DNA from: CAZNER01 sp964572065
GTDB lineage: Bacteria; Patescibacteriota; Dojkabacteria; JAHIVN01
Length of the DNA: 6,509 nucleotides
NCBI GenBank assembly: GCA_964572065.1
Contig: CAZNER010000101.1
Coordinates: forward strand, 1 to 6,509
Direction of reading: 5' to 3'
Made by a program: the position numbers and the translations under genes. Of this stretch, positions 5,176-6,509 are shown piece after piece. The stretch's first letter is position 1. Each line of letters begins with the position of its first letter. The notes below the pieces were generated by a model, which worked only from the letters and a program-made list of their open reading frames with translations, had not been told where the DNA came from and ran no database searches.

Positions 5176-6054
5176 TCACTTCTTTTCAAGTCTTATATTC
5201 AATTCTTTGCCATCAGAATAAAATTCTATCCTCTTGTTAATATCAGTACGGAATATTTCTATCTTATATTCTAGTACTCTATTTATAACCTCACCTGCTG
5301 GATGACCAAACTTATTATCCTCACCGCAAGAAACAACAAAGTAATCAGGAGCTAAATATCTAATAAATTCCTCTGAACTTGCCGTTTTACTACCATGATG
5401 AGAGGCTTTTAGCACTTCTATATCATCTAATTTATACTTTTTTATTATCTCCGTCTCTTGTTCAGATTCTATATCTCCAGTTAATATAAAATCAAAACTA
5501 CCATACAATCCATGTAGAACAATAGAACTTTGATTATCATCTAAATGATCTATCTCCTCCTCCGGCCATAAAACTGTTATAATTAAACTGTTAACTTGTA
5601 TATTATCTCCAGCATCCAGTTCATCTATTTTAATTTTTTTATCTAAAGCTACATCTTTAATCCTATCTAATGTTTTATCCTCTCTATCATTATCATTAAT
5701 AAAAAATTTACTTACATGATAGTTTTTCAAAACATACTCTAAACCTCCTATATGATCAATATCCGCATGAGTTCCAATAACTAAATCTATACTGTGCTTC
5801 CAAAAAGGCAGAATATCGCTTAATTCACTTAATACTTTATCACTTTCTCCTCCATCAACCAAAATATAATGATAATAAGGTACCTCAATTAAAATACTAT
5901 CTCCTTGTCCTATATCCAAAAAATAAAGATGTAATTCATTGTCAATATCAAAGTAAATTATAGTTTCTAATATTCCTATAAACAAAATAACTATAATAAT
6001 AAATTTTGAAGAAATTATATATTCTTTAATTTGTTTCAGCTTTTTTACTTTCAT
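5176..6054 (-). CDS. comEC: ComEC/Rec2 C-terminal metallo-beta-lactamase domain as a separate ORF
   Basis: A 292-residue protein with a basic N-terminus, one transmembrane helix (about 18-34), then a metallo-beta-lactamase-fold domain of the ComEC type. Signature segments are FLDIGQGDS (45-53), LVDGGE (65-70), the metal motif THADIDHIGG (95-104), LTGDIE (191-196), KASHHGSK (216-223) and FGHP (249-252). In ComEC this extracytoplasmic domain is thought to act as a nuclease on the incoming DNA strand while the membrane part passes single-stranded DNA into the cell. It is normally fused to the C-terminus of the channel. Here it is a separate frame starting with ATG inside the last 29 bp of the channel ORF, where translational coupling could operate. 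A frameshift in one ancestral gene is the main alternative. The ORF ends with TGA; reading through it would add only four residues, so it is treated as a stop. Confidence 0.9.
   Translation of the reverse strand: MKVKKLKQIKEYIISSKFIIIVILFIGILETIIYFDIDNELHLYFLDIGQGDSILIEVPYYHYILVDGGESDKVLSELSDILPFWKHSIDLVIGTHADIDHIGGLEYVLKNYHVSKFFINDNDREDKTLDRIKDVALDKKIKIDELDAGDNIQVNSLIITVLWPEEEIDHLDDNQSSIVLHGLYGSFDFILTGDIESEQETEIIKKYKLDDIEVLKASHHGSKTASSEEFIRYLAPDYFVVSCGEDNKFGHPAGEVINRVLEYKIEIFRTDINKRIEFYSDGKELNIRLEKK
6026..6054 (-). other. 29-bp overlap of the two ComEC ORFs with an A6 run
   Basis: The ATG of the hydrolase ORF (6054-6052) precedes the channel stop TAA (6028-6026). In the channel frame the overlap reads AAT GAA AGT AAA AAA GCT; the hydrolase frame is shifted one base forward (ATG AAA GTA AAA AAG CTG). 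The A6 run is at 6046-6041. Deleting one A (or adding two) would join the frames into NESKKLKQIK and recreate a conventional ComEC. This marks either a start-stop overlap for coupled translation or a frameshift site. Confidence 0.7.
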
Positions 6055-6509
6055 TTATTTTTTCTTTTATCATTACATATATTATTAACATTATTAGCAA
6101 CCCTATTATTCCATTGCTTCTCCTTTCATTTATTCTTACTACAGCTATTTCTAACTCACTAAACTTATAAATCACGTTAGTAATATATTCAATTACTAAC
6201 CATAAAGGATATGATAATATCCGAGCTAATGGCTCAAATACAATTAAAACAATTATAAATACAAATCCAAAAACAGTAATAAATGGAATTGCGGGTAGAA
6301 CAAGTAAATTTGTAATTGGCGCAATAATAGATATTTCTCCAAAATTACCTAAAGTTACCGGTATAGTAAAAAGTATCGCAGATAAGGTGGATGCGACATC
6401 CTCTCTTAGAAACTCCGGAATAAATTTTATTTTATTCTTAATTACACTTGAGAAAAAAATCAAACTAATAGTAGATAAAAATGAAAGCTGAAAACTTAAT
6501 AACTTATAT
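6026..6509 (-). CDS. comEC: ComEC/Rec2 competence channel, C-terminal membrane part (5' end outside window)
   Basis: The frame is open from the right edge (first full codon at 6508) to TAA at 6028-6026, giving 160 visible residues. The beginning YKLLSFQLSFLST matches the conserved FQLSFLAT segment of the ComEC competence domain. It is followed by an LREDVASTLSAILFTIP segment and by APITNLLVLPAIPF, both typical of ComEC. The first possible start in view (TTG at 6463) lies after this conserved motif, so the true start is beyond the window and the gene is longer. Several hydrophobic helices follow, ending with GIIGLLIMLIIYVMIKEK and a charged tail. ComEC forms the inner-membrane channel for single-stranded DNA in natural transformation. 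The frame stops before the metallo-beta-lactamase domain, which continues in the +1 frame. Confidence 0.88.
   Translation of the reverse strand, partial: YKLLSFQLSFLSTISLIFFSSVIKNKIKFIPEFLREDVASTLSAILFTIPVTLGNFGEISIIAPITNLLVLPAIPFITVFGFVFIIVLIVFEPLARILSYPLWLVIEYITNVIYKFSELEIAVVRINERRSNGIIGLLIMLIIYVMIKEKINESKKAETN

Noticed and set aside
6041..6047. Programmed -1 frameshift at A-AAA-AAG, as in dnaX
   Set aside because: The hydrolase ORF is in the +1 frame relative to the channel ORF. A -1 slip at this run would not enter it. A one-base loss (or two-base gain) in the A6 run would be needed.
1..6509. UGA recoded as glycine, as in Gracilibacteria/SR1-type bacteria
   Set aside because: All conserved glycines inspected use GGN codons, the domains are complete without reading TGA, and the only gene ending in TGA would gain just four residues by read-through.
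1..6509. CRISPR array, insertion sequence, phage genes or defence system
   Set aside because: No regularly spaced direct repeats, transposase motifs, terminal inverted repeats around a gene, or phage or defence domains are visible on either strand. The genes are housekeeping or competence functions.

Overview
The window is strongly AT-rich bacterial DNA with tightly packed genes and short intergenic gaps. Gene starts mostly lack a recognisable Shine-Dalgarno sequence, and the standard bacterial code is used (TAA, TAG and TGA all serve as stops; no in-frame TGA interrupts a conserved domain). The gene types suggest a member of the Candidate Phyla Radiation (Patescibacteria) or a similar reduced-genome lineage. 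These are a solitary mreB whose phosphate-2 loop has Asn in place of Asp, a PEGA/beta-propeller membrane protein, nucleoside diphosphate kinases with a long insertion, and a comEC competence gene. That placement is an inference from gene style, not proven by a marker.

Left part (1-1110): the last 43 codons of an unrecognised gene are followed 11 bp later by a RimK-type ATP-grasp ligase, both on the plus strand and probably in one operon. A very small minus-strand ORF for a 23-residue hydrophobic peptide overlaps the ligase's 3' end and lies downstream of mreB.

Centre (1199-3762): mreB (minus) and a PEGA-domain, single-pass membrane protein with a probable beta-propeller (plus) are transcribed divergently. 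The 119-bp region between them holds a good sigma70-like promoter for mreB (TTGATT-N17-TATAAT). It also holds a weaker extended -10 promoter for the PEGA gene. A perfect 13-bp inverted repeat overlaps the mreB promoter, which suggests regulation of mreB or of both genes.

Right part (3788-6509, all minus strand): in transcription order the genes are the C-terminal part of the ComEC membrane channel (running off the right edge), a separate ORF with the ComEC metallo-beta-lactamase domain, two tandem and diverged nucleoside diphosphate kinases, and a tRNA-Arg(CCT) that has its own extended -10 promoter. The two ComEC ORFs overlap by 29 bp. Losing one A from an A6 run inside the overlap would restore a conventional single ComEC, so this is either a true split gene or a homopolymer frameshift. 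ComEC takes up single-stranded DNA and NDK interconverts nucleoside di- and triphosphates. Their proximity could reflect DNA/nucleotide salvage in a nucleotide-scavenging organism, but only as an inference.

No mobile element, CRISPR array, rRNA or phage gene is visible, and no stretch over 300 bases lacks a gene.
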